From assembly GCA_000991135.1 (NCBI GenBank), contig LBST01000007.1:1-58459 (forward strand): DNA of 58,459 nucleotides, in the 5' to 3' direction. Under the pieces are notes generated by a model. The model had not been told where the DNA came from and did no database searches. It saw nothing but the letters and a program-made list of their open reading frames with translations. Made by a program: the position numbers and the translations under genes. Of the stretch, positions 41,996 through 49,831 are shown one piece after another (positions within the stretch are counted from its first letter, which is position 1; each line of letters starts with the position of its first letter). The DNA comes from Candidatus Roizmanbacteria bacterium GW2011_GWC1_37_12 (GTDB taxonomy: Bacteria; Patescibacteriota; Microgenomatia; UBA1406; GWC2-37-13).

Positions 41996-42667
41996 ATGAA
42001 GAAAATCTATCAGCTTATTGAAAAAAATCTGCTGAAAAAAATCTTTCCTCAAAAAGAAGAATTAGTAAGAGGAGCTCTGCCTATCATTACTATCTCGCGG
42101 GAAATGGGATCAGGAGGCAAACCAATCGCCAACATGGTCGCCAAAAGATTGGGAGAACGCTGGAAAGTCTACGATCAGGAGATTATTGATGAAATAGCCA
42201 AAGAGGCCCACTTGGAAAAGAAATTAGTCAAATCAATCGACGAAAAAAGACTCCCTTTAGCTGAAGAATTAATTGCCGAAATATTTGGTCGAAGATTTCT
42301 TAACATGTCTGCCTATTACAGGCATTTGGTTAAGGTCCTATCTCTAGTTGGCCAATATGGTTACGCGATTATCTTAGGCCGGGGCGCTAATTTTATCTTT
42401 CCTCACGCCCTAAAAATCAGAATCATCGCCGATATGAATCAACGGATAACTTGGGAGATGACTCACGAGGGGATTTCCCGAGACGAAGCGATGAAAAGAA
42501 TTGAAGACTCTGACGAAGAAAGGCGGATATTTGTCCAGACCTTATTCAATCATGATCAAAAGAAGTCTCATCACTATGACATAGTCATTCGCACCGGTCC
42601 AAACCTCACTATCGAAGACGCCACCGATATTATTATTGATTTGGCGAAAAGAAGATTTAAAATCTGA
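41996..42667 (+). CDS. cytidylate kinase-like protein
   Basis: 223 residues from ATG 41996 (MKKIYQLIEKN); the frame continues upstream through AT-rich promoter sequence. P-loop ISREMGSGGKPIA, then YDQEIIDEIAKEAHLEKKLVKSIDE, ILGRGANFIF and RIIADMNQRI fit the cytidylate-kinase-like family (PF13189 type) rather than canonical Cmk. Probably a nucleotide or metabolite kinase. TTATAA motifs are repeated three times just upstream. Convergent overlap of 11 bases with rplA. Confidence 0.8.
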   Translation: MKKIYQLIEKNLLKKIFPQKEELVRGALPIITISREMGSGGKPIANMVAKRLGERWKVYDQEIIDEIAKEAHLEKKLVKSIDEKRLPLAEELIAEIFGRRFLNMSAYYRHLVKVLSLVGQYGYAIILGRGANFIFPHALKIRIIADMNQRITWEMTHEGISRDEAMKRIEDSDEERRIFVQTLFNHDQKKSHHYDIVIRTGPNLTIEDATDIIIDLAKRRFKI

Positions 42668-43424
42668 TTTCTAGTTTTATGCTCGGACTCATCGTTGATT
42701 TTATGAAGGCTTTCAAGATGTGCTTTGAACCGACGCTAGACAAGAATTTTTCCGCATTAGCAATCAGGTTTTTTTCATCAAACGACACTTTACCGATCAT
42801 CTGATGGATAAGCGGAAATTTTGCTTCGGTTTTCCACCTTAATAGTCCTTTGGCAAATTTTTTTACGAGATCTTCGGGGTTGGGTGAAATCGTTCCTGCC
42901 TTGGGATTGGGCATTAGGCCTTTTGGACCCAAGACTTTGGCAAACTTTGCAAGACGCGGCATGAAAGACGGGTGGGTAACTAAAATATCAAAGTCAAGTT
43001 TTCCTTTTTCTATAGCTTCAAGAACTTTATCATCAACGACCGCCACTTTTACAATCTTACCGGTTGAAAAAGGCAGATCGACTTCCCCTTTTAAGCCTGT
43101 TTCATCAATAATCAAATGAAGTTCAACGCTTTCGTCAAATTTAGACGTTTTCATTTTTTTCAAAAGGGCAACCGCATCTTTTAGAGAATAGGTTTTTGTC
43201 TTGTCAACGAGTTTCTTTACCTCAAGATATTTTTTACCTCGAGATTTCGTTTGAATTTTTTGGGTTTTTTTATCTTTTGGTTTTTCTACTTTAATTTCTG
43301 CTTCTTTTTTAGGCTCTTCTTTTTTCTTAACCGCTTTTTTTTGGGCGGCTTTTTCTTTCTGCTCTTTCTTTTGCTTTTCCTCAATTTCTTCCAATCCTAA
43401 TAATCGTGTTTTAACTTTTCCCAT
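42657..43424 (-). CDS. rplA: ribosomal protein L1 with lysine-rich N-terminal extension
   Basis: 255 residues from ATG 43424 (MGKVKTRLLG); upstream Met codons are inside the L11 gene. The first 70 residues are Lys/Glu-rich and low-complexity, not found in most L1; the conserved L1 body starts at KKYLEVKKLVDKTKTYSL and has LVTHPSFMPRLAKFAKVLGPKGLMPNPKAGT. It binds 23S rRNA at the L1 stalk and in other bacteria represses its own operon. Follows rplK by 7 bases. Confidence 0.95.
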   Translation of the reverse strand: MGKVKTRLLGLEEIEEKQKKEQKEKAAQKKAVKKKEEPKKEAEIKVEKPKDKKTQKIQTKSRGKKYLEVKKLVDKTKTYSLKDAVALLKKMKTSKFDESVELHLIIDETGLKGEVDLPFSTGKIVKVAVVDDKVLEAIEKGKLDFDILVTHPSFMPRLAKFAKVLGPKGLMPNPKAGTISPNPEDLVKKFAKGLLRWKTEAKFPLIHQMIGKVSFDEKNLIANAEKFLSSVGSKHILKAFIKSTMSPSIKLEIRF

Positions 43425-43431
43425 AATTAAT

Positions 43432-43857
43432 TTAATTTTCAACATCAATTCCCATCGATCTTGCCGTACCAGCAACGATTTTCATAGCGGCCGGGATATC
43501 ATTAGTATTTAAATCAGCCAGTTTTTCTTTGGCAATTTCTCCAAGCTGTACTTTTGTTAATTTTCCGACTTTCTCCGTATTTGGTTTTCCAGAACCTTTT
43601 TCTAACGACAATTTTTTCTTAATCATCGCGGCCACCGGAGGTAGTTTTGTTACAAACGTGAAACTTCTGTTCTCATAAACAGTAATCACTGCCGGAATTA
43701 TCTGTCCTTTTAGCTTGGATGTCCGGGCATTATACTCTTTTATGAAGTCCATGATCGGAATGCCGTGCTGACCCAAAGCAGGACCGACTGGCGGAGCAGG
43801 TGTCGCCTCCCCAGCAGGAAGGTTAAGTTTGACAATCGTTTTAATTTTCTTAGCCAT
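43432..43857 (-). CDS. rplK: ribosomal protein L11
   Basis: 141 residues, standard length. [26 protein letters not shown] at the N-domain (given in part: [17 protein letters not shown]) and the rRNA-binding C-domain ending [14 protein letters not shown]. Part of the GTPase-associated centre and needed for stringent-response sensing. Between nusG and rplA in the usual bacterial order. Confidence 0.97.
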   Translation of the reverse strand: MAKKIKTIVKLNLPAGEATPAPPVGPALGQHGIPIMDFIKEYNARTSKLKGQIIPAVITVYENRSFTFVTKLPPVAAMIKKKLSLEKGSGKPNTEKVGKLTKVQLGEIAKEKLADLNTNDIPAAMKIVAGTARSMGIDVEN

Positions 43858-43867
43858 ATTTAGTAAT

Positions 43868-43987
43868 TTTCAATTTTCAGTTTTCAATTTTCATTGAATT
43901 TTCAATGTCTAAATTTTCAAAAAAGCGAAGATATCTATTTTTTAGACAATCGCCTGGGGCCCCTTTGGGGTGAGGCGGTCTAAAAAA
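43868..43987 (-). promoter_or_regulatory. large hairpin in nusG-rplK spacer
   Basis: 43938-43987 forms a long imperfect palindrome: arms TTTTTTAGAC and GTCTAAAAAA, inner GCCT/AGGC and CCCC/GGGG. T tracts are in the 5' arm, so it is not an intrinsic terminator on either strand. Next to it (43868-43917) is a TTTTCAATTTTCA repeat also found at 54833. Candidate ribosomal-operon control element or RNase site. Confidence 0.4.
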
Positions 43988-44006
43988 TACGGTATCGAGC
44001 TTTTTA

Positions 44007-44531
44007 TTATAGCTTAGTAACTTGAAGAAAATCAAGTTCAACCGGTGTTTCTCTATCAAATATTGAAACAAGCACTTTTATTTTCCCTCGCCCCTCGTCA
44101 ATCGCCTCGACCGTACCCAAGAAATCAGTAAACGGACCTTCGGTGATTTTTACGGCTTCGCCGACCGTAAATTTAGTCTTAAATTTCGGCTGCTCTTGTT
44201 CGACAAACTTCATGATCGCGTCGACCTCTTTATCGGAGATCGGGGTCGGCTTTAAGCCGGCGCCAACAAATCCTGTCACTCCTTCGGTCGTCCGGACAAC
44301 CAGCCAAGAATCGTCATTAAGAATCATCTTCACTAAAATATATCCGGGAAAGACTTTTTCGGTTGCCTTGGTTTTTTTTCCTTTTTTAACTACAATTATT
44401 TCTCTCGTCGGAATAACAACGCTGAAGATTTTGTCTTCAACTCCAAGGCTTTTAATTCTTTGTTCCAAGGCTTGTTTGACTCGCTGTTCATAGCCAGTTT
44501 GGATATGAATGACATACCATTTGGGATCCAT
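44007..44531 (-). CDS. nusG: transcription antitermination factor NusG
   Basis: 174 residues. NGN domain from KWYVIHIQTGYEQRVKQALEQR and FPGYILVKM; KOW domain FTVGEAVKITEGPFTDFLGTVEAID at the C-terminal end. It binds RNA polymerase and links it to Rho, NusE or the ribosome. Of interest here because attenuation in this genome depends on ribosome-polymerase coupling, in which NusG often takes part. Starts 5 bases after secE. Confidence 0.97.
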   Translation of the reverse strand: MDPKWYVIHIQTGYEQRVKQALEQRIKSLGVEDKIFSVVIPTREIIVVKKGKKTKATEKVFPGYILVKMILNDDSWLVVRTTEGVTGFVGAGLKPTPISDKEVDAIMKFVEQEQPKFKTKFTVGEAVKITEGPFTDFLGTVEAIDEGRGKIKVLVSIFDRETPVELDFLQVTKL

Positions 44532-44536
44532 ATTGA

Positions 44537-44734
44537 TTATCTGAATTTAGTGACGAATTCTAATCCTTTTGTTAACAAGATGTCAATTATACCCACATAT
44601 AATCCAATTATCAAGGAGACGGCGATGACGATCGTGGTTAACCTAACTGTTTCATTCCTCGTCGGCCAACTGACCTTTTTTAGCTCGTCGACGACGTCGG
44701 TCGCAAAATTTGGTTTTCCTATTTGATTTGCCAT
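44537..44734 (-). CDS. secE: preprotein translocase subunit SecE
   Basis: 65 residues from ATG 44734 (MANQIGKPN). Single-TM bacterial SecE: amphipathic VVDELKKVSWPTRNETVRLT followed by the helix IVIAVSLIIGLYVGIIDILL. First gene of the secE-nusG-rplK-rplA cluster. Confidence 0.93.
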   Translation of the reverse strand: MANQIGKPNFATDVVDELKKVSWPTRNETVRLTTIVIAVSLIIGLYVGIIDILLTKGLEFVTKFR

Positions 44735-44754
44735 TTGAATATTGTAGCATAAAT

Positions 44755-44870
44755 AATTCAAAAGTTAAAAGTTAGAATTCAAAAGTTAAAGTAAAAAGTC
44801 TAAAGTTTTAAAACTTTTTAATTTTGACTTTCATTTTTGACTTTTGAATTTTGATTTTTGACTTGTTTTT
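44755..44870. repeat. AT-rich inverted repeat between secE and the next gene
   Basis: Copies of AAAAGTTAAA and AATTCAAAAG on the left mirror TTTTGACTTT and CTTTTGAATT on the right. Same filler family as at 45517-45615, where it is coding. Confidence 0.65.
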
Positions 44871-44887
44871 TATAGTATATTTAAACT

Positions 44888-45517
44888 ATGTCTAAAGAAA
44901 TTGTTCACTCTCTTATTCTTATTGCCGCCATAGTTTTGGCTTTTATTCTTCCAAAGACTAACCTCGCCAACTATGAATTACAGATTACCGCCGGGCTTTT
45001 TATCATCCTTTACTTGGTCAAAAAAATTGTCGTCCGTAGCTCGTCGTCTCGCTTAATTGAATCGGTGATTTTCACCCTCATCATCGTTGGTATCGTCAAT
45101 TCAACCGGCGCTACGAACTCTCCTTTTTTCTTTCTTGTCTATTTTCTTCTCTTCTCACTCTCGCTGCTTCTTGAACCGATCATTTCCATTACAACAACAG
45201 TTTCTATCATCGCCTTTTTTTTGCTTTCTTCTCCTCAAGGCCAAGACTGGAAAAATCTCCTTCCCATTATCTCTTTAGCCTTTATCACCCCTTTTGCCAT
45301 GTTTTTGGGAGAAGAGCATATAGAAAGTCAAAAGGCAAAAGGCAAAATTCAAAAGTTACAAGAAGACAGTATGCTGTTTATCACTCTTTTGATTAAAAAT
45401 CACTTAAAAAACATTAAAGAAGCGGTGGAAAACTTCGTCGGAGACCATGAGCTGGACATTATAAAAAAATCTGCTTCAAGAATGGAGAAGTTGATTGAGA
45501 AATACGAGAAAAGTTAA
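44888..45517 (+). CDS. polytopic membrane protein with coiled-coil tail
   Basis: 209 residues: about five or six TM helices in the first 145 residues, then a cytoplasmic helical region (EEHIESQKAKGKIQKLQED and a second amphipathic helix) that ends SRMEKLIEKYEKS. The layout is that of a membrane sensor domain joined to a dimerisation helix, but there is no kinase, GGDEF or HAMP domain. The next gene's first possible start overlaps its end by 23 bases. Family not recognised. Confidence 0.55.
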   Translation: MSKEIVHSLILIAAIVLAFILPKTNLANYELQITAGLFIILYLVKKIVVRSSSSRLIESVIFTLIIVGIVNSTGATNSPFFFLVYFLLFSLSLLLEPIISITTTVSIIAFFLLSSPQGQDWKNLLPIISLAFITPFAMFLGEEHIESQKAKGKIQKLQEDSMLFITLLIKNHLKNIKEAVENFVGDHELDIIKKSASRMEKLIEKYEKS

Positions 45518-46298
45518 AATTCAAAAAGTCAAAATGCAAAAGTTAAAGTCAAAATGCAAAAGTTTTTTCAATACTTTTAACTTTCTACTTGTATTTTTGA
45601 CTTTTACCTTTTTACTTTTGACTTCGAAACCGCTTTTAGCAGTTTCGATGGAGTCTTCTCGTTTTCGCATCGAATCGGCTAATACCTCTTCAGCTGCGGG
45701 AAACAAATCGTCTGACAACTACAAACTTTCAGACACCATCGGCCAGCTGGCAGCCGGAGAATTTTCTTCGACCGGATACGTCGTCAAGGCCGGTTTTCAA
45801 TATCTTCACTCAATTATTCCTTTCCGCTTTTCCATAAGCGATATCAATATCGCCCTTGGTACTTTGACGCCAAATACTTCTTCGACGGCAACGACTGTTT
45901 TATCTGTTTATTTCGGCGGAGCCGGACAGTATCAGGTCACGGCAATTGAAGAGGGGGCTCTTAAGACCCTTTCAGGCAATTCTGTTCCTGATACAAGCTG
46001 CGATGGTGGAGCTGAAACCTGCAGCGAATCGCAAGCAAAGACTTGGAGCTCCAGCACTGCCTATGGATTTGGCTATAATATGAGTGGCAACGATGTTCCG
46101 GCTGATTTTATCTCGGGTACCCAGTATCGCCCTTTTCCTGATCGAACCGCCGCTGAATCACCAGTTGTTATCATGTCATCTTCTGACGTCGGCAAAAATA
46201 GACAGTCGACGATGACTTTTAAAGCCAATATCTCGCCCATACAGCCAGCCGGAAGCTATCAAACAATTATTAATTTCGTAGCAACACCGTCATTTTAA
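45495..46298 (+). CDS. secreted surface protein with repeat-derived signal peptide
   Basis: 267 residues (start ATG 45495 or the internal ATG 45534, MQKLKSKCKSFF). The basic n-region (KVKIQKVKMQKLKSK) is coded by AAAGTCAAAA-type repeats and the hydrophobic core (FNFLLVFLTFTFLLLTS) by their inverse; cleavage is expected near LLAVS. The mature part begins with DNYKLSDTIGQLAAGEFSS, a motif I associate with CPR surface proteins, and a beta-rich domain ends QPAGSYQTIINFVATPSF. The end resembles that of the protein at 50697. Likely cell-surface or S-layer-associated. Confidence 0.6.
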   Translation: MRNTRKVKIQKVKMQKLKSKCKSFFNTFNFLLVFLTFTFLLLTSKPLLAVSMESSRFRIESANTSSAAGNKSSDNYKLSDTIGQLAAGEFSSTGYVVKAGFQYLHSIIPFRFSISDINIALGTLTPNTSSTATTVLSVYFGGAGQYQVTAIEEGALKTLSGNSVPDTSCDGGAETCSESQAKTWSSSTAYGFGYNMSGNDVPADFISGTQYRPFPDRTAAESPVVIMSSSDVGKNRQSTMTFKANISPIQPAGSYQTIINFVATPSF

Positions 46299-46406
46299 AT
46301 AAACAAATCTACAAATGACAAATAAACAAATCAATTTCAAATTTTTGAATTTTAAATATTTATTTGTAGTATTTGCTTATTTGGTTATTTGTTTATTTGG
46401 TTATTT
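46296..46406. repeat. 111-bp AT-rich inverted repeat encoding a signal peptide, copy A
   Basis: Starts with the TAA stop of the previous gene and runs through the ATG and signal peptide of the next. Left arm AATAAACAAATCTACAAATG mirrors right-hand ATTTGTAG and GTTATTTGTTTATTTG. It matches 52215-52325 with one mismatch. Confidence 0.95.
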
Positions 46407-47331
46407 GAGAGAGGCGAACGCGCAGCAAGTGAACCTCTCGATTACTCCTCCTCTTCTCGAGCTTGTCATCAAACCGGGTAAATCCATCATGGTCGCCTAT
46501 CGGGTGGAAAATTTTGGCGACCCTGTTATTTTGACGGCAAAACTCGTCAACTTTGAACCAAAAGATAATCTAGGCAATATCAGATTAAAAGATGATTTTA
46601 CAGGACCGGTCAGATTTAGTCTTGATAATGCTGATCTTCAACTTGATCAACCATTTTTTTTAAAAACTGGAGACTCGCAACAACTACTTTTAAGGATTAG
46701 GCTGCCAGAAGGTGCGCCAGCTGGAGACTATTATTATACATTACTAGCAGAAACCACTCCGCCCAACACGACCGAGGGAATTGGCAGCGCCCGATCACGC
46801 GCCTCAATTGGGAGCAACATTCTTATTACCGTCACTGATTCAGGAGTAGTCGAAGTCAAACCAAAAATCGTTTTATTTTCGACAATCGGTGGACTGGCCT
46901 TTGTCCGAGATTTAAGGATTTATGACAGTTTTGACAAAATCCCTTTGGTCTTCATGGTTGAAAATAAGGGCAAAAATATGATTAAACCCGAAGGACAAAT
47001 TAGTCTAAAAGGAAATTTCGGTGAAGAAACAAAATATGACATTATCCCGAAAAATATCCTGTCTCAATCACAAAGGTTAATCGAGGCAACACCTTCTTCT
47101 CAACTCGTCACCAGTCACCAGCAACCAGTCACTCTAATTCTTTCCGGTTTCTTCATCGGCCTTTATAGACTGTCAACGCAGGTCACTTTCGGCGAAAATT
47201 CACCGACTGTTTTTGCCTCAACGTCGTTTTTTGCCTTTCCTTTTAAACTAATTGCCGGACTAGTTACCGTCATTGTCATAACAATCTTAATCATAAAAAA
47301 ATTCTCAAAAAATAGCGACGAAGACAGTTAG
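46315..47331 (+). CDS. surface protein, DUF916-like domain with C-terminal anchor
   Basis: 338 residues. Signal peptide (MTNKQINFKFLNFKYLF and a following hydrophobic stretch, cleavage near REANAQ) shared at nucleotide level with the gene at 52234. The mature N-domain has ITPPLLELVIKPGKSIMVAYRVENFG, the immunoglobulin-like beginning of DUF916/WxL-interacting proteins. C-terminal TM helix (about 308-328) and short basic tail anchor it. A linker SSQLVTSHQQPVT (47101-47135) is repeat-derived. Probably binds other surface proteins. Confidence 0.65.
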   Translation: MTNKQINFKFLNFKYLFVVFAYLVICLFGYLREANAQQVNLSITPPLLELVIKPGKSIMVAYRVENFGDPVILTAKLVNFEPKDNLGNIRLKDDFTGPVRFSLDNADLQLDQPFFLKTGDSQQLLLRIRLPEGAPAGDYYYTLLAETTPPNTTEGIGSARSRASIGSNILITVTDSGVVEVKPKIVLFSTIGGLAFVRDLRIYDSFDKIPLVFMVENKGKNMIKPEGQISLKGNFGEETKYDIIPKNILSQSQRLIEATPSSQLVTSHQQPVTLILSGFFIGLYRLSTQVTFGENSPTVFASTSFFAFPFKLIAGLVTVIVITILIIKKFSKNSDEDS

Positions 47332-47455
47332 TGGCATATCGCGAAAAATTACTTGTCAACACCTGCTAAAACTCCTCCTTTGTAGCGTATAGTCTATAGA
47401 CAGAAAAAAAACATTGTTATATGGTTATATTGTTAAATTGTTGTTGAAAGACAAG

Positions 47456-47520
47456 ACGAGAGAATTTTTTTCACTTTCGAGGGGACCCCTCACTAAATTG
47501 GTGAGGGGTGAGATTCTCGT
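47456..47520 (+). promoter_or_regulatory. two-tier hairpin upstream of comEA
   Basis: CCCCTCAC-TAAATTG-GTGAGGGG (47486-47508) inside an outer pairing ACGAGAGAAT/ATTCTCGT. No T run, so not a terminator. It lies 38 bases before the TTG start of comEA; a candidate cis-acting RNA. The 226-base spacer holds nothing else recognised. Confidence 0.4.
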
Positions 47521-47557
47521 GTGATAAAAAATTTAATCGTCGAGTCAAAAAATAACT

Positions 47558-48205
47558 TTGGAAAAAGTTTTAAAAAAACTAAAAAAATATCGGGCCGAAA
47601 TAGTGATTTTGACAATTGCTTTTTTAATAGCAGTTGTTTCTTTAGTAATTTACTTAAATACATATCAACAGAAAAACGAAGAAATTCAAGACTTCCCACT
47701 TCGCCCTTCGGGCTTCGAGGAACAAGCCGGCGGGCAAGGAAAAATTTTCGTCGATGTCTCCGGGGCCATCAATAAACCAGACCTTTATGAAGCCTCAAAC
47801 GGTACTAGACTCAAGGAAATCATCAAAAAAGCCGGCGGTCTATCAGACGACGCCGACAAAGATTTTTTTGCCAGAAATTTTAATCTCGCCAGAATTATTA
47901 GCGATCAAGAGAAGATTTATATACCTTCTGTTTGGGAAGTCAGCAATGGCTATTTTATTGAAAGTCAACGAACGTTAGATTATTCCTCACCAACAAATAA
48001 CCAGTCACCAATCACTAGTAACCAATCACTAATCAACATCAATTCCGCTTCTCTTGAAGAGCTTGATACCCTCCCCGGAGTCGGAAAAATTACCGCCCAA
48101 AAGATTATTGACAATCGACCTTTTGGGGCTCTAGAAGAACTTATAAATAAAAAAATTGTTAACAAAACTGTTTTTGAAAATATAAAAAACCTAATAACAA
48201 TATAG
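47558..48205 (+). CDS. comEA: ComEA-like DNA receptor
   Basis: 215 residues from a TTG at 47558. TM anchor 15-34; SLBB domain about 62-112 (KIFVDVSGAINKPDLYEASNGTR); helix-hairpin-helix DNA-binding domain from 155 (LININSASLEELDTLPGVGKITAQKIIDNRPF). It binds incoming DNA on the outer face and passes it to ComEC. The linker before HhH (TNNQSPITSNQS) is repeat-derived. Followed immediately by the two ComEC parts: stop to start one base. Confidence 0.9.
   Translation: MEKVLKKLKKYRAEIVILTIAFLIAVVSLVIYLNTYQQKNEEIQDFPLRPSGFEEQAGGQGKIFVDVSGAINKPDLYEASNGTRLKEIIKKAGGLSDDADKDFFARNFNLARIISDQEKIYIPSVWEVSNGYFIESQRTLDYSSPTNNQSPITSNQSLININSASLEELDTLPGVGKITAQKIIDNRPFGALEELINKKIVNKTVFENIKNLITI
47988..48036. 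repeat. low-complexity CCAGTCACCAATCACTA repeat in comEA linker
   Basis: Tandem ACCAATCACTA/ACCAGTCACCA units, in frame between the SLBB and HhH domains. Related by reverse complement to the repeat at 17147 and to 47101-47135. Confidence 0.75.
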
Positions 48206-48206
48206 A

Positions 48207-48983
48207 ATGGTTAATCCTTCTTTTTTTACATCAATAATAAATAACTATCTTCCTGAACCGCAAGCGTCTCTCTTAAATGGAATTCTTTTCGGAATCAATC
48301 TAAAACCTACAAAAATATTCTATGAACAATTAAAGATTGTTGGACTGCTCCATATCATTGTTCTTTCGGGAATGAATATCACCATATTGGCAGCTATTAT
48401 TAGTTCTTTAACGTCTTTTTTTAGCAAACGAGTCTCCATTATGATAACGATACTAATGATTATTCTGTTCATTCTATTTGTCGGGCCAAAAGCCCCAATT
48501 ATAAGAGCTGGACTTATGGGATCGTTAACGCTCGTAGCGATTTTAACAGGAAGAAAAAACTTTGTCCTATATTCCTTGTTTTTGTCGCTAATCTTTATCG
48601 CGATTGTTTTTCCCAGATGGTTGACGAGCATTTCTCTATTTCTTTCCTATGGGGCAACTTTCGGAATTGTTTTTTTCGGTCAAACGCCTTCTAAAAACTG
48701 GTTAATAAAAGAGTTAAAAATAACTTTGTCAGCCCAGATTTTTACTGTTCCTATAATTTTTATTTATTTTAAGCAAATTTCATTGATTGCTCCCCTATCT
48801 AATGTATTAGTGGCACCAATTATCCCACCTTTGATGATTTTTGGGTTTTTAACAGCGATTTTGGGAAAGATTAATTATTTATTGGGCTTAATCCCTTCTT
48901 ATATCTGTTATGGATTACTAACGTATATGGTTTGGGTTGTTGAAATTTTATCTAAATTGTCATTTATGTTTATTAAATTCTAA
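48207..48983 (+). CDS. comEC: ComEC channel domain (competence domain), separate gene
   Basis: 258 residues, about eight TM helices. GLLHIIVLSGMNITILA and PIIRAGLMGSLTLVAI are the hallmark competence-domain motifs, with SLFLSYGATFGIVFFG after them. In most bacteria this lies in one 650-800-residue ComEC with an N-terminal OB domain and a C-terminal metallo-beta-lactamase. Here the N-domain is missing and the hydrolase is the next gene, overlapping by one base (TAATG). Confidence 0.9.
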   Translation: MVNPSFFTSIINNYLPEPQASLLNGILFGINLKPTKIFYEQLKIVGLLHIIVLSGMNITILAAIISSLTSFFSKRVSIMITILMIILFILFVGPKAPIIRAGLMGSLTLVAILTGRKNFVLYSLFLSLIFIAIVFPRWLTSISLFLSYGATFGIVFFGQTPSKNWLIKELKITLSAQIFTVPIIFIYFKQISLIAPLSNVLVAPIIPPLMIFGFLTAILGKINYLLGLIPSYICYGLLTYMVWVVEILSKLSFMFIKF

Positions 48984-49831
48984 TGCATGATTCTCCTATA
49001 AAAATCCGTGATCTAATATTAGCATTTTTGTTTTCTTTAATAATTATTATCTGTTTGTTTTTTGGGTCTTATTTTAACAGGACGACTAAAATCGTCTTCT
49101 GCGACGTCGGCCAAGGAGATGCTGCTTATATAAGAATCAAAAACAAAATCGACGTCCTCATCGACGCCGGCCCTGACAAAAAGATTTTGAACTGCCTTGG
49201 CCGCCATATGCCTTTTTGGGACAGAAAGATAGAACTAGTCATTCTTAGCCATCCAAACAAAGACCATTACGCAGGATTTTCATATATTATCGAACGTTAT
49301 AAATTAGATATGTTCATTACAGTTAATCCTGTTATAACAAGCAAAAGTTACAAAAAACTCGTCAGCAAAATAATTGATAAAAAAATCCGTTTTCAATATG
49401 AATCTGCCGGGGATAAAATAAAAATTGACCAGACCTTGTTTGATTTCTATTGGCCGCCTGGAGATTTTAAATCATATCAAGACAATGACTATTCCTTGGT
49501 TTTTCTTTTTGAAGAAAATGATTTTAGACTGTTATTTACCGGAGATGCGTCGCCGAAGGTGTTGAATTCATTATATTCGTTATGCGTAGGGAACAAAAAT
49601 TTTTGTTCCCTACCGGTTAACATTCTCAAAATTCCCCATCATGGCTCGCGTACAGGTCTTACTAAAAAATTCTTGGAATTAGCAGACCCTATGATCGCAG
49701 TGATAAGCGTTGGTAAAAATAATTCCTATGGCCATCCGAGTAAAGAGGTTTTAGACATGTTGAAGGCCCAAAATGTGAAAATTAAACGGACGGATGTGGA
49801 TGGAGACATTGTATTTAACTTAAAAGAATAG
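48983..49831 (+). CDS. ComEC metallo-beta-lactamase part, separate gene
   Basis: 282 residues. One N-terminal TM helix (11-31), then CDVGQGDAAYIRIKNK, IDAGPD, SHPNKDHYAGF (the HxxxDH metal motif), LLFTGDAS, KIPHHGSRTG and SYGHPSKEVL, all of the ComEC/Rec2 C-domain. It may degrade the non-transported strand outside the cell. The TM helix would place it on the outer face beside the channel protein. An inserted perfect palindrome (49586-49613) encodes VGNKNFCSLP within the fold. Confidence 0.9.
   Translation: MHDSPIKIRDLILAFLFSLIIIICLFFGSYFNRTTKIVFCDVGQGDAAYIRIKNKIDVLIDAGPDKKILNCLGRHMPFWDRKIELVILSHPNKDHYAGFSYIIERYKLDMFITVNPVITSKSYKKLVSKIIDKKIRFQYESAGDKIKIDQTLFDFYWPPGDFKSYQDNDYSLVFLFEENDFRLLFTGDASPKVLNSLYSLCVGNKNFCSLPVNILKIPHHGSRTGLTKKFLELADPMIAVISVGKNNSYGHPSKEVLDMLKAQNVKIKRTDVDGDIVFNLKE
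49586..49613. repeat. 28-nt perfect palindrome inside the ComEC hydrolase gene
   Basis: GTAGGGAACAAAAA and its exact reverse complement with no loop. In frame. GTAGGG/CCCTAC ends are shared with the palindromes at 55331 and 16514. Confidence 0.9.

Noticed and set aside
43877-44071. 64-residue minus-strand frame between rplK and nusG
   Set aside because: It reads through the large hairpin and the end of nusG in another frame; composition is not protein-like.
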